Below are positions 1 to 8,290 of a stretch of 41,200 nt of DNA, one piece after another. The translations under genes were made by a program, and so were the position numbers. The stretch is taken from the NCBI GenBank assembly GCA_027625095.1, contig JAQBXN010000073.1:1-41200 (forward strand), read 5' to 3'. The notes under the pieces were generated by a model, which did no database searches, was not told the DNA's origin, and was given only the letters and a program-made list of their open reading frames with translations. Each line of letters opens with the position of its first letter. Within the stretch, counting starts at the first letter, position 1. The stretch is from Planctomycetota bacterium (GTDB taxonomy: Bacteria > Planctomycetota > PUPC01 > JACPCR01).

Positions 1-396
1 CTGCGCGAGAAAAGAGCGTGAAAACTCCACTGGGCAAGCCAGTGGCATCTTGAGACAGCAAGGAACTGACTAAACCGACAGTCCCCTTGCTGACATGGGA
101 ATCAGATCTCCCAGGCTAAGAAGTCCAATCAACAAGAGAAGACCCCTCGCCAGCTTGCTGGCATGGGTCTAAAGTCTCTTCGACTTTACCCCTCAAACAG
201 CACGAGCACCCGTGTTCATCAGTTTTCAGTAACCGCCGGAAAGGACCTGACGCTGCCGCTTTGTGACCTCGTGGCTACCTTCTCCCGAAGACAAGTTCTG
301 CGATCGATGAGCACAGCCAGGAAGCCCTCCAAAAAGTCACGAAGTCAGACTCAAAAGCTCGTAATTTCACCCATCTCCATCCACTCCACTATTTCT
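1..396. repeat. Intergenic region with three short palindromes
   Basis: No gene is supported here. Three hairpin-forming units lie in the first 170 bases. The first, at 27-45, has 7-base arms CCACTGG and CCAGTGG. The second, at 57-91, has arms AGCAAGG and CCTTGCT with an inner ACTG/CAGT pair. The third, at 141-169, has GACCC/GGGTC outside and GCCAG/CTGGC inside. The first unit is preceded by AAAACTCCAC, a string that also occurs in the palindromic array at the other end of the window. An open frame of 79 codons at 163-402 runs into the 3' end of queA on the other strand and has no protein-like features. Confidence 0.55.
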
Positions 397-1437
397 TCAT
401 AAAATAAACATCGCGTCGCCGTAGCTGAAGAAACGGTATTTTTCTTCGATGGCGATCCTGTAGGCATCGAGCACGAGCGCTCGATCTGCCAGGGCTGAGA
501 TCAGCATCATGAGGGTGCTCTTGGGCAGGTGGAAGTTGGTGATCATGGCATCGGCGATTTGAAAATCATAAGGCGGGTAAATGAACAGATTGGTATCACC
601 TTGTCCGGCGCTAACCCGCTGCCCCGCTGCGCAGGATTCAAGGGTTCTCAAACTTGTGGTGCCAACGGGAATGACGCGGCGTCCCTCCGCCTTTGCATCA
701 TTGACGGCTTTCGCAGTGGCTTCAGACAAAAAATACTCCTCGGGATGCATAACGTGGTCCTGAACGTCTTCGGCAGTGACAGGCTTGAAAGTTCCAAGAC
801 CTACGTGCAATGTCACATATTCGACGAGCACGCCACGCGCCTTCAGGTTTTCAATCAGTTTGTCGGTAAAGTGCAGGCCGGCGGTCGGAGCTGCAATGGC
901 ACCAGATTCCCGCGCGAAGACGGTCTGGTACCGCTCCATGTCCATTTGATTTCTCGCGTCGCTGCCTTTTTCCCTTTTGATGTATGGGGGCAACGGCATG
1001 AGCCCATGCTTTTCGAGCATACTCAAGAACGCTGGGGCCGGTATTTTGAAATCCAGGAGCCAACCCTCAGCAGGATGCTTGCCCAGAAGTCGTGCTTGAA
1101 GTTCGTCCGTAAATTCGATGGCCTCACCATCCTCAAGTCGTCCTCGAGATTTTAAGAGTGCCTGCCAGATTCCGGTCTCTATTTCCTCAACTAGAAGAGC
1201 TTCCACCCGGCCGCCAGTATGTCGTTTTCCAAAAAGTCTTGACGGCACAACCCTCGTGTTATTAAGCACCAGCAAATCACCTGCGTGCATCAGATCGGGA
1301 ACCTGGTGAAACTTCAGATGGTCGATGGTCCTGTTTTCTCTGTTAAGAACCATCAGCCTGGAATCTTCACGACGTTCTGCAGGTTCCTGGGCAATGAGCT
1401 CAGGGGGCAGGCAAAAATCAAAATCTGAAAGTTTCAT
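397..1437 (-). CDS. queA: S-adenosylmethionine:tRNA ribosyltransferase-isomerase QueA
   Basis: QueA transfers and isomerises the ribosyl moiety of SAM onto preQ1 at the wobble base of GUN-anticodon tRNAs, making epoxyqueuosine in the cytoplasm. The 346-residue length is typical of the family. The N-terminus MKLSDFDFCLPPELIAQEPA is characteristic, as are LVLNNTRVVPSRLFG, the GAIAAPTAGLHFT segment and the C-terminal MITNFHLPKSTLMMLISA block. The ATG start at 1437 matches the usual family N-terminus. It is divergent from a glycosyltransferase only 38 bases away, so both promoters must lie in or near that short gap. No other queuosine gene is in the window. The identification is secure. Confidence 0.97.
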   Translation of the reverse strand: MKLSDFDFCLPPELIAQEPAERREDSRLMVLNRENRTIDHLKFHQVPDLMHAGDLLVLNNTRVVPSRLFGKRHTGGRVEALLVEEIETGIWQALLKSRGRLEDGEAIEFTDELQARLLGKHPAEGWLLDFKIPAPAFLSMLEKHGLMPLPPYIKREKGSDARNQMDMERYQTVFARESGAIAAPTAGLHFTDKLIENLKARGVLVEYVTLHVGLGTFKPVTAEDVQDHVMHPEEYFLSEATAKAVNDAKAEGRRVIPVGTTSLRTLESCAAGQRVSAGQGDTNLFIYPPYDFQIADAMITNFHLPKSTLMMLISALADRALVLDAYRIAIEEKYRFFSYGDAMFIL

Positions 1438-1475
1438 TCTGTATCCCTGACGCCTGGGTTATTGACCGCCAAACG

Positions 1476-2579
1476 ATGCGCATTCTATTCCACATCTCAG
1501 AGCTCGACATCGGTGGGGCCGAAAGCATGCTCTTCATGCTTGCCACCGGGCTGGCCGAGCGCGGGCATGAAGTGGAAGTTGCCTGCCTGACCGGGAATGG
1601 GGCTGTAGGTAATTGGCTCGAAAAGGCCGGAATTCCCGTCCATTACCTCAATGCAAGAAAGAGCTGGCCACCGAGTTTGCTGTTGCCGCTCCGGAAAGTA
1701 ATTCGAAATTTCAAGCCGGAGGTTCTCCACAATTTTCTTTTTCATGCCAACATGGTCGGCCGATTCGTTGGATGGGTCACCGGGGTGCCGGCGGTCATCT
1801 GCGCGGTCCGGGTGGAGGACGTGGAACGCAGCTTTCGACTGTGGGTCGATGGGGCGACTCATTGGATGATGCACAGGCAAACCTGTGTCAGCGAGTCCGC
1901 CAGGCGGTTCACTCACGAGAAAAGTTCTATTCCGATGGAGAAGCTGATCGCTATCCCCAACGCAATCGATCTTTCCAAGTTTGAAAATCTTGAGTCGGGC
2001 AAGCTGCGTCGGGAATTGGATCTTGATACTGACGCGCCCATCCTTCTTACCGTCGGCCGGCTTTCGAAGCAGAAGGGAGTGCAATACCTGTTGCGGGCCA
2101 TGCCTGAGGTGTTGAGTGAAATATCAAACACCAGGCTGGCCCTGGTTGGAGCTGGGGAAGATGAGGAGAGCTTGAAGGCGCTGGCCCGGGAGCTTGGCAT
2201 TCAGGAAGCTGTCCGTTTTCTGGGATGGCATGCTGAGATTCCAGAGTTCCTCAAAGACGCTGACCTCTTTGTCCTGCCATCGTTGTGGGAAGGCATGCCG
2301 AACGTCATTCTGGAAGCGATGGCGTCTGGGGTTCCTTCAGTGGCTACTGAAGTGGGCGGCACACCGGAGTTGGTTTCGGACGGCGAAACAGGCGTTCTGG
2401 TTCCTCCTGCTGATAGTGATGCCCTTGCCAGAAATATCATCTTTCTTCTGCAGGACAGGGAGTTGCGCATCCGCATGGGGCAAAACGCGCTGGAACGCGC
2501 CAGGTCTCACTTTTCGCCTGAGCAAATGATAGCCAGAAATGAGCGACTCTATGCTGAACTGGTTCATACCGGCAGTTGA
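1476..2579 (+). CDS. GT4-family glycosyltransferase
   Basis: This is a 367-residue retaining glycosyltransferase of the GT-B fold, GT4 type, expected to move a sugar from a nucleotide-sugar donor to a lipid-linked or glycan acceptor at the cytoplasmic face of the membrane. The N-terminal domain starts with the usual ISELDIGGAESMLFMLA segment. The C-terminal donor domain has the LTVGRLSKQKG strand and the EX7E motif EGMPNVILE (E272 and E280), followed by a glycine-rich EVGGTPELV segment. No signal peptide or membrane segment is visible. It stands alone, divergent from queA. Acceptor and donor cannot be told from sequence. No clear Shine-Dalgarno precedes the ATG at 1476. Confidence 0.9.
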   Translation: MRILFHISELDIGGAESMLFMLATGLAERGHEVEVACLTGNGAVGNWLEKAGIPVHYLNARKSWPPSLLLPLRKVIRNFKPEVLHNFLFHANMVGRFVGWVTGVPAVICAVRVEDVERSFRLWVDGATHWMMHRQTCVSESARRFTHEKSSIPMEKLIAIPNAIDLSKFENLESGKLRRELDLDTDAPILLTVGRLSKQKGVQYLLRAMPEVLSEISNTRLALVGAGEDEESLKALARELGIQEAVRFLGWHAEIPEFLKDADLFVLPSLWEGMPNVILEAMASGVPSVATEVGGTPELVSDGETGVLVPPADSDALARNIIFLLQDRELRIRMGQNALERARSHFSPEQMIARNERLYAELVHTGS

Positions 2580-2589
2580 AGCCGTATCG

Positions 2590-2618
2590 TTGACACTCCA
2601 ACAGCCCGCGGCTAGCAT
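2590..2618 (+). promoter_or_regulatory. Sigma70-like promoter candidate
   Basis: TTGACA at 2590-2595 is followed after 17 bases by TAGCAT at 2613-2618. The spacing is ideal, the -35 box is perfect and the -10 box matches 4 of 6 positions. It lies about 110 bases upstream of the polyproline protein gene that begins at 2726, and downstream of the glycosyltransferase stop, so it would start a new transcript. Assigned by eye only. Confidence 0.4.
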
Positions 2619-2725
2619 TCTGGGCGTTTGATTTTTCAAATATCGCGACCCCGTTGAGCATTCAAAAACAGTCGGTTGCGGCCGCGGTCTATTAAAATCC
2701 AGACTCGATAACAGAGGAAACACTC

Positions 2726-4177
2726 ATGGCCGGAGGAGCTGCGAGCGGCAAGGATTACAAGCTGATTCTTAGTTCAGTTAAGGAAGACCGCTTTCAAGAA
2801 GTGGCTAATCGTCTTGCCGAATTACTTGGTATTGATTCGACCGGAGCGCAGATGATTGCCAACTCGGCCCCTATCATTCTGCTTGATGGCCTCAATCCTG
2901 CCGAGGCTGCAATCGCAGGCAAAAAAACCGCCTCTCTAAGACAGTCCGGAGCTGAAATCCAGGTGGCCAAAGGGCAAGTTGGCAAACTTCGCAAGGCCAC
3001 ATGGCCGGAAGCTGCCGTGCCCAGAATTCGAGCGAAGATTACTACGGAAGGAAATCCAGAGACCGGCAGTGAAACAGTGTCGAATGCAGCCATGAAAGTG
3101 GCAGAGACTGCGGGAGCAGGCCCCCCGGCCTTCAATCTGGCCTCCACCGAAGCCCCGACAATTGAGGTCACTCGCGCGGAGCTGACAGAATCCGCGGGCA
3201 TGAAGGAATTACCACTTACGCAAGTTATCAGATTTGAAGCGCCGGGAAGCCGACAACAGTTTGAGTTGCGGCTGGAGTTACGTGCGATTCCCGCCGATCA
3301 CTATTCCTCCGATGAATCTGCGTTGGAGCGCATTTCACCGCAACCATCCGTGGCGGCGATGGCGGCTTTGGAGCCCATCGCACCGGCCCTGGCCTTGTCC
3401 TATCCAAACGAATCTGAGTCCGCCGTTGTAAAAGTGGGATATCTGACGCCACCACCACTTCCTCCTCCGCCTCCGCCTCCGCCTCCGCCTCCGCCTCCAC
3501 CACCACCTCCGCCTGCGATACCAATTCCGCCACCGCCGCCTCCTCTCGCTAGACCTGTTCCACCGCCTCCGCCTGCTATTCCGGTATCGCCACTCCTCGC
3601 TGCAGCAGCGCCACTCAACCCAGTTGAAGCTATAACTCCACCACCTCCTCCTCCCCTTTCTAGAGCCACACCTCCCCCACCACTGCCACTGTCTACAGCC
3701 ACGCCACCTCCCCCACCACGACCACAGTCTACGCCTACCCCACCTCCGCCCCTGGCCGCTCCTCCTCTGCCACCGCCTTTGGCCGTGCTGCCTCCACGTC
3801 CACCCCTGGCCGCTGCTCCTCCGCCGGCTCCTGCTGCAGCGGCACCACCGCCAACAGCCATGCCGTCACCTCCGCCAGCCGCGCCGCCAGCACCAACACC
3901 GGCTGTAGCGCCGGGTAGTGGATCTGTAGGAGAATTCATGGTCAGACTCGATCCATTGCGCTTTGGCCGCAAAGTGAAGAACCAGGCCGCGGATGTGATT
4001 GCGTCTGTCAGAGGGATCACCGCTGATGAGGCCCTCGATGAATTGACCAAAGCGGGACGCCGACGATACATCCTGGCCAAAGACTTACCCCTGGATGTTG
4101 CCAACGACTATGCAGCCCGATTCAATTCCATTGTTTCCAAGTCGGCCGAAGTATCGAAATCAAGGCTGGGTAAGTAA
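2726..4177 (+). CDS. Protein with two L7/L12-like terminal domains joined by a polyproline linker
   Basis: The 483-residue protein has three parts. Residues about 8-75 (YKLILSSV, then LLGIDSTGAQMIANSAP and GLNPAEAAIAGKKTASLRQSGAEI) resemble the C-terminal domain of ribosomal protein L7/L12. Residues about 240-410 are dominated by proline runs broken by Ala, Leu and Thr, including an uninterrupted run of roughly 20 prolines. The last 80 residues (FMVRLDPLRFGRKVKNQ, then RGITADEALDEL) form a second folded domain, possibly a degenerate copy of the first. No signal peptide or membrane segment is visible, so it is probably cytoplasmic. It precedes an ABC1 kinase and a MoxR ATPase on the same strand. 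The function is unknown; a scaffold is possible. Such a long polyproline run should need EF-P for translation. Confidence 0.8.
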   Translation: MAGGAASGKDYKLILSSVKEDRFQEVANRLAELLGIDSTGAQMIANSAPIILLDGLNPAEAAIAGKKTASLRQSGAEIQVAKGQVGKLRKATWPEAAVPRIRAKITTEGNPETGSETVSNAAMKVAETAGAGPPAFNLASTEAPTIEVTRAELTESAGMKELPLTQVIRFEAPGSRQQFELRLELRAIPADHYSSDESALERISPQPSVAAMAALEPIAPALALSYPNESESAVVKVGYLTPPPLPPPPPPPPPPPPPPPPPPAIPIPPPPPPLARPVPPPPPAIPVSPLLAAAAPLNPVEAITPPPPPPLSRATPPPPLPLSTATPPPPPRPQSTPTPPPPLAAPPLPPPLAVLPPRPPLAAAPPPAPAAAAPPPTAMPSPPPAAPPAPTPAVAPGSGSVGEFMVRLDPLRFGRKVKNQAADVIASVRGITADEALDELTKAGRRRYILAKDLPLDVANDYAARFNSIVSKSAEVSKSRLGK

Positions 4178-4198
4178 TCTCAAGACCTTGCCCAGCCT
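4163..4198 (+). terminator. Stem-loop across the stop codon of the polyproline protein gene
   Basis: AGGCTGGGTAAG (4163-4174) pairs with CTTGCCCAGCCT (4187-4198) in a 12-base stem with one G-U pair and a 12-base loop. The stem overlaps the stop codon at 4175-4177. Only a weak T-run follows, so it may be an attenuator or an RNA-stabilising hairpin instead of a strong intrinsic terminator. Confidence 0.4.
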
Positions 4199-4225
4199 GT
4201 ACCTTTCGAAGGATAGTCATCTGCG

Positions 4226-5908
4226 GTGTCCATATTCGGAATAGCAAAAACCTATCGCAGCCTGCAGCGGCTCTCAGAAATAGTGACCGTCCTCATTCGG
4301 AACGGTTTCGGCCACTATGTGCGGCGGCTAAATCTGCGCGAACGTTTTCCGAGGTTCACCTTCTCGGAAAGAGCGCATGAGCCTCTCGAGCCAAGAGAAC
4401 GGCTGGCCGAGCGAATCACTCAGGTTATTCAAGAGCTTGGGCCCACCTTCGTAAAGCTTGGGCAGGTCTTATCTTCCAGGCCAGACGTGGTGCCGGAAGA
4501 ACTATGTACGGAGCTCACCCGGCTACAGGACAACGTGGCTCCTTTTCCCGGCGAAGAGGCCGTACTCATTGTTGAGCGGGAGATCGGATGCTTGATAGAA
4601 GAAGCATTTAAAGAGTTTGATAAAGAACCCTTCGCCTCAGGTTCGATTGGGCAGGTGCACTATGCCACTCTCAAGGAGGGCTCCTCTGCGGTCGTCAAGG
4701 TACGGCGGCCCGGCATCGAGGATCAGATATTCCTGGATTTGGGGCTCCTGCGTTACCTGGCCGATCTTGCGGACACCTACATCCCGGAACTTCAGCCGTA
4801 CCGACTGCCGGCGATTGTTGAGGAGTTGGAGCGAGGGGTTCGACGGGAACTGGATTTCGTAGTGGAGGGCTCATTCACTTCGAAGTTCTACGAAATGTTC
4901 AAAGAAGACGAAATGGTGCGCACTCCGAAAGTCTTCTGGGAACTGACTACCCCGCACGTACTCACCCTCGAACGTATTGTGGGCCTGAAAATTACAGATT
5001 ACGTGGAGAAAGAACAGAGCCCCGGCAGGAGACGAGAGTTATCCAAGGCTCTGACCAGCGCGTTCTGTAAACAGTATTTCGAAGTCGGCACATTTCACGC
5101 AGATCCTCATCCGGGCAACCTGCTGGTCGATGAACGAGGCAGACTGGCGCTGATCGATTTCGGTCTCGTGGGCCATCTGAGCGATCAGCTCATGAAAAAC
5201 CTCTCGTCAGTTCTGATTTCGCTCGACAAGAAAGAGATGGACATCTTCTGCGAAGTCTTCGCCGACATGGGCGCGACAAGTGACACCACTGACATCAACC
5301 AGCTTCAGGCCGACCTGCTGGAGATGGTAGATAAGTATTACAGCATGCCGATGAAGCGTATGGACACTCTTGAAGTCTTCTCAGATGTCACACGCATTGC
5401 GCGGAACAACGGAATCGCATTGCCCAGAGATATGATTCTGCTGGCCAAATCATTCGTTGCGGTGATGACTACCGCGCGCAGTCTCGATCCCGATTTTGAT
5501 TTCGGCGCTGCGCTCGAGCCTCATGTAAGAAACCTGATTCTTCAACGGCTGAGCCCCAAACAACTTTTCAGTGAAGCACGGGTTTCCTTCTGGCATCTGG
5601 GCCGCCTGCTTCGATGGATGCCGCGGGAGATGGCAGGCATTCTGAGGAAGGTCGAGACCGGGAAACTTCAATTTGCCTTCAAGCACGTCGGCCTCGACAA
5701 ATGGGCGAACGACCTGGATCGTTCCTTGAATCGCCTTTCCGTCAGTATAGTCGTCTCCGCCATTGTTATTTCTTCTTCCATGCTGATGCAGATGGAGATC
5801 CCGCCGCTTTACGGCTCGATCTCAGCATTGGCTATGATCGGATTCTTCGTGGCCTTCTGCCTCGGCATCGCACTGGTTATTGGAATTTGGCGGTCAGGCA
5901 AGATATGA
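4226..5908 (+). CDS. ABC1/UbiB-family atypical protein kinase
   Basis: The 560-residue protein belongs to the ABC1/ADCK/UbiB family of membrane-anchored atypical kinases or ATPases that support isoprenoid quinone metabolism. The family marks are present: KLGQ at residues 77-80, the Ala-rich substitute for the P-loop (FASGSIGQVHYA), the invariant lysine in VVKVRRPG (K158), HADPHPGN from H291, and the metal-binding LIDFG (D311). Two hydrophobic C-terminal helices (about residues 505-525 and 532-556) should anchor it. The start is a GTG at 4226. The cell uses menaquinone made by the futalosine route (mqnE and mqnC are 10 kb away), so a role in quinone lipid handling instead of ubiquinone synthesis is likely. 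That role is inferred. Confidence 0.92.
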   Translation: MSIFGIAKTYRSLQRLSEIVTVLIRNGFGHYVRRLNLRERFPRFTFSERAHEPLEPRERLAERITQVIQELGPTFVKLGQVLSSRPDVVPEELCTELTRLQDNVAPFPGEEAVLIVEREIGCLIEEAFKEFDKEPFASGSIGQVHYATLKEGSSAVVKVRRPGIEDQIFLDLGLLRYLADLADTYIPELQPYRLPAIVEELERGVRRELDFVVEGSFTSKFYEMFKEDEMVRTPKVFWELTTPHVLTLERIVGLKITDYVEKEQSPGRRRELSKALTSAFCKQYFEVGTFHADPHPGNLLVDERGRLALIDFGLVGHLSDQLMKNLSSVLISLDKKEMDIFCEVFADMGATSDTTDINQLQADLLEMVDKYYSMPMKRMDTLEVFSDVTRIARNNGIALPRDMILLAKSFVAVMTTARSLDPDFDFGAALEPHVRNLILQRLSPKQLFSEARVSFWHLGRLLRWMPREMAGILRKVETGKLQFAFKHVGLDKWANDLDRSLNRLSVSIVVSAIVISSSMLMQMEIPPLYGSISALAMIGFFVAFCLGIALVIGIWRSGKI

Positions 5909-5972
5909 AAGGCGATCCACTTCGCCAGAAAATATCGTTGACACCTGAGAGAGCACTTCAAAAGGAGACACC

Positions 5973-7004
5973 ATGGGCGTATCAGCCCCGAGCCAGCATG
6001 ACACTGACCGCAAAGCGGTCGAAGAACTTAATGACGCATATCAAAAGATCTGCATCGAGCTGAAGAAGGTAATTGTTGGCCAGGACAAGGTCATCGAAGA
6101 ACTGATGACCTGCATTTTCAGTCGCGGTCACGCCCTGTTGGTCGGTGTGCCGGGCCTGGCAAAGACACTGCTGGTCAGTTCCCTTTCTCAGCTCCTTTCG
6201 CTCAAGTTCAATCGTATCCAATTCACGCCGGACTTGATGCCATCGGATATCACAGGCACGGAAGTAATCGCGGAAGACAAGGCCACCAGGGAACGCCATT
6301 TCAAGTTTCTTCAAGGGCCACTCTTTGCCAACATTTTGCTCGCCGACGAAATCAATCGTACACCGCCGAAAACCCAGGCGGCTCTTCTCGAAGCGATGCA
6401 GGAAAAGAAAGTAACGATCGGTGGGGAGGATCATCTCCTCGAGGAGCCATTCTTCGTCCTGGCCACCCAAAATCCCATCGAGCAAGAAGGCACTTACCCA
6501 CTGCCCGAAGCTCAGTTGGACCGGTTTATGTTCAATATCATGGTGGACTACCCAACCGATGAAGAAGAGTTCGACATCATGCAGATGGTGACCTCGCATG
6601 AGGCAGCCGAGCTGAATGTGGTGATCTCACAGGAACAAATCCTGCGCCTGCAGTCGATTGTGAAACGCGTCCCAGTCGCTGACGACGTGCTCCATTACGC
6701 CAAGGCGCTCAGCCGTCACACGCGGCCAAAATCCGATGAAGCGCCCGATTTCATCAAACGTTGGCTCACCTGGGGCGCCGGGCCCCGCGCCTCTCTGAAC
6801 ATGGTCCTTGCGGCCAAGGCCCGCGCCATTCTTCACGGCCAATACCACGTTTCATTCGATGATATCGACGCCGTCGCGCACCCCGTCTTGCGTCATCGAA
6901 TCATCCCGACCTTTACCGCTCAGTCCGAAGGAATCCAGTCTGACGATGTCATCAACAAACTGCTCGATTCGCTGAAGGATTATAAATACGAGGCCAAGCG
7001 TTGA
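5973..7004 (+). CDS. MoxR-family AAA+ ATPase
   Basis: MoxR ATPases act as chaperones that mature or insert cofactors into partner complexes, often together with DUF58 and von Willebrand A proteins. The 343-residue protein has a Walker A variant GVPGLAKT (residues 58-65), Walker B LLADEINR (D125 and E126), the sensor segment VLATQNPIEQEGTYPLPEAQ, and the arginine-rich AQLDRF. A good ribosome site AAAGGAG precedes the ATG. It follows the ABC1 kinase by 64 bases, so the two may be cotranscribed. The usual DUF58 and VWA partner genes do not follow; the next gene is a Gfo/Idh oxidoreductase, which makes this an orphan MoxR. Confidence 0.95.
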   Translation: MGVSAPSQHDTDRKAVEELNDAYQKICIELKKVIVGQDKVIEELMTCIFSRGHALLVGVPGLAKTLLVSSLSQLLSLKFNRIQFTPDLMPSDITGTEVIAEDKATRERHFKFLQGPLFANILLADEINRTPPKTQAALLEAMQEKKVTIGGEDHLLEEPFFVLATQNPIEQEGTYPLPEAQLDRFMFNIMVDYPTDEEEFDIMQMVTSHEAAELNVVISQEQILRLQSIVKRVPVADDVLHYAKALSRHTRPKSDEAPDFIKRWLTWGAGPRASLNMVLAAKARAILHGQYHVSFDDIDAVAHPVLRHRIIPTFTAQSEGIQSDDVINKLLDSLKDYKYEAKR

Positions 7005-7219
7005 GCGGGTTCTGTGAAATCAACAATCGCTGTGCCGGGAATTTGGAGTGCGGTGACCTGTCACCGCTTTCATTTTCCGGGGCGTTTCAGAAAAGAAAAG
7101 CTGCGAAAATTTCCGCCCCATAGATCGAAACTCTGCTTCCGCGTCTGTCCGAATCCTTGGGGAACACTCAGCCAGCAATCCGTTTCACATTACATAACCA
7201 AGGAAACGCAACTCCCATC

Positions 7220-8257
7220 ATGACAAATCCATCATTCATTCGTGTCGGTGTCCTCGGAGCGGGCTGGTTTGCTTCGCGGCGGCACTGTCCTGATCTGAAA
7301 GCTGCTGAATCTGTACAATTGACCGCGCTCTGCCGAAGGGATGAGGAAAAGCTCAAACAGATGGCCGAGCACTTCGAAGTGGAGCATACCTTTACCGACT
7401 ATCGTGAGATGCTTGAGAGTCAGCTCCTTGACGCAGTGGTCATCTGCTCTCCCCATTCGCTGCACTATGAGCATGGCCTGGCGGCTCTCGAAAACGACCT
7501 TCACATCCTGATGGAGAAGCCGCTCACCCTGGTGCCATCAGAGGGACGTGACCTGGTTCAGAAAGCGAAGGAAAAAAACAAGGTTCTGCTTGTGGCCCAG
7601 AATCCGCCTTACTGGATTCATTGCCGGTTTATGAAGCAGCTCGTTGAAGCGGAGGTGCTTGGCGAAATCGAATCCGCGCAGATCCATTGGGTGGGCGACG
7701 CACAGGCCGTCTTCGGCGCAAAACCACTCCCGGATAAACTTCCCGGGGTAGTCCCGCCAACTAATTTCAGAAGAGATCCTTTGCTGAATGGCGGAGGCTA
7801 TTTTGTTGATGGCGGCTCACACCTGATCTGTGAGCTTATCTGGTCTACCGGACTAAGAGTCGTCGAAGTATCCGCAATCATGGACGACGCTGAATGGGAT
7901 CTGAGATGTGCTCTTTCCCTTCGCCTTGAGAATGGAGCGCTCGCCAACATCAGCGCCGCGGCCAACAGTGCCATCTTTACAAAGCGTCATCGCTCCCACT
8001 ACTTCGGCTCGAAGGCCACGCTCTCATTCCATGGATTCCCGTTCGAGGTCTTCCTGCAGATGGATGGCGAAGAGTCGGCCCTCGTGCCGGAGGACAAACT
8101 CCCACCCGCACCTTTTCCGGTAGGGAACTGGATCGACTGCATTAAGACCGGTATTGACCCGGAAATGGACGGTGAAACCGCAATTCACATCGTCGAGATC
8201 CTGGAAGCAAGCTACAAGTCAGCGCGGGATGGGACGCGGGTCAAGATTCCCGTATAG
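7220..8257 (+). CDS. Gfo/Idh/MocA-family oxidoreductase
   Basis: This is a 345-residue NAD(P)-dependent oxidoreductase of the Gfo/Idh/MocA family, which acts on sugars, inositols or nucleotide sugars. The N-terminal Rossmann strand RVGVLGAGWFASRRH carries the nucleotide-binding glycines (G13 and G15). The family EKP motif is at E99-K100-P101 (LMEKPLTLV), with K100 the usual catalytic lysine. The C-terminal half holds the GGYFVDGGSHLICEL segment of the alpha/beta substrate domain. I chose the ATG at 7220 over an in-frame upstream ATG at 7157 because it sits just upstream of the Rossmann strand and follows AAGGAAA. Two glycosyltransferases follow, suggesting sugar-precursor modification for a glycan. 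The substrate is unknown. Confidence 0.92.
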   Translation: MTNPSFIRVGVLGAGWFASRRHCPDLKAAESVQLTALCRRDEEKLKQMAEHFEVEHTFTDYREMLESQLLDAVVICSPHSLHYEHGLAALENDLHILMEKPLTLVPSEGRDLVQKAKEKNKVLLVAQNPPYWIHCRFMKQLVEAEVLGEIESAQIHWVGDAQAVFGAKPLPDKLPGVVPPTNFRRDPLLNGGGYFVDGGSHLICELIWSTGLRVVEVSAIMDDAEWDLRCALSLRLENGALANISAAANSAIFTKRHRSHYFGSKATLSFHGFPFEVFLQMDGEESALVPEDKLPPAPFPVGNWIDCIKTGIDPEMDGETAIHIVEILEASYKSARDGTRVKIPV

Positions 8258-8290
8258 GCGGTCATTCGCCCCATTACCTATAATTCGCTC

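Noticed and set aside
3400..4104. 234-codon glycine-rich frame on the minus strand
   Set aside because: It is the antisense of the polyproline stretch (CCN codons read as GGN), with no independent coding signal.
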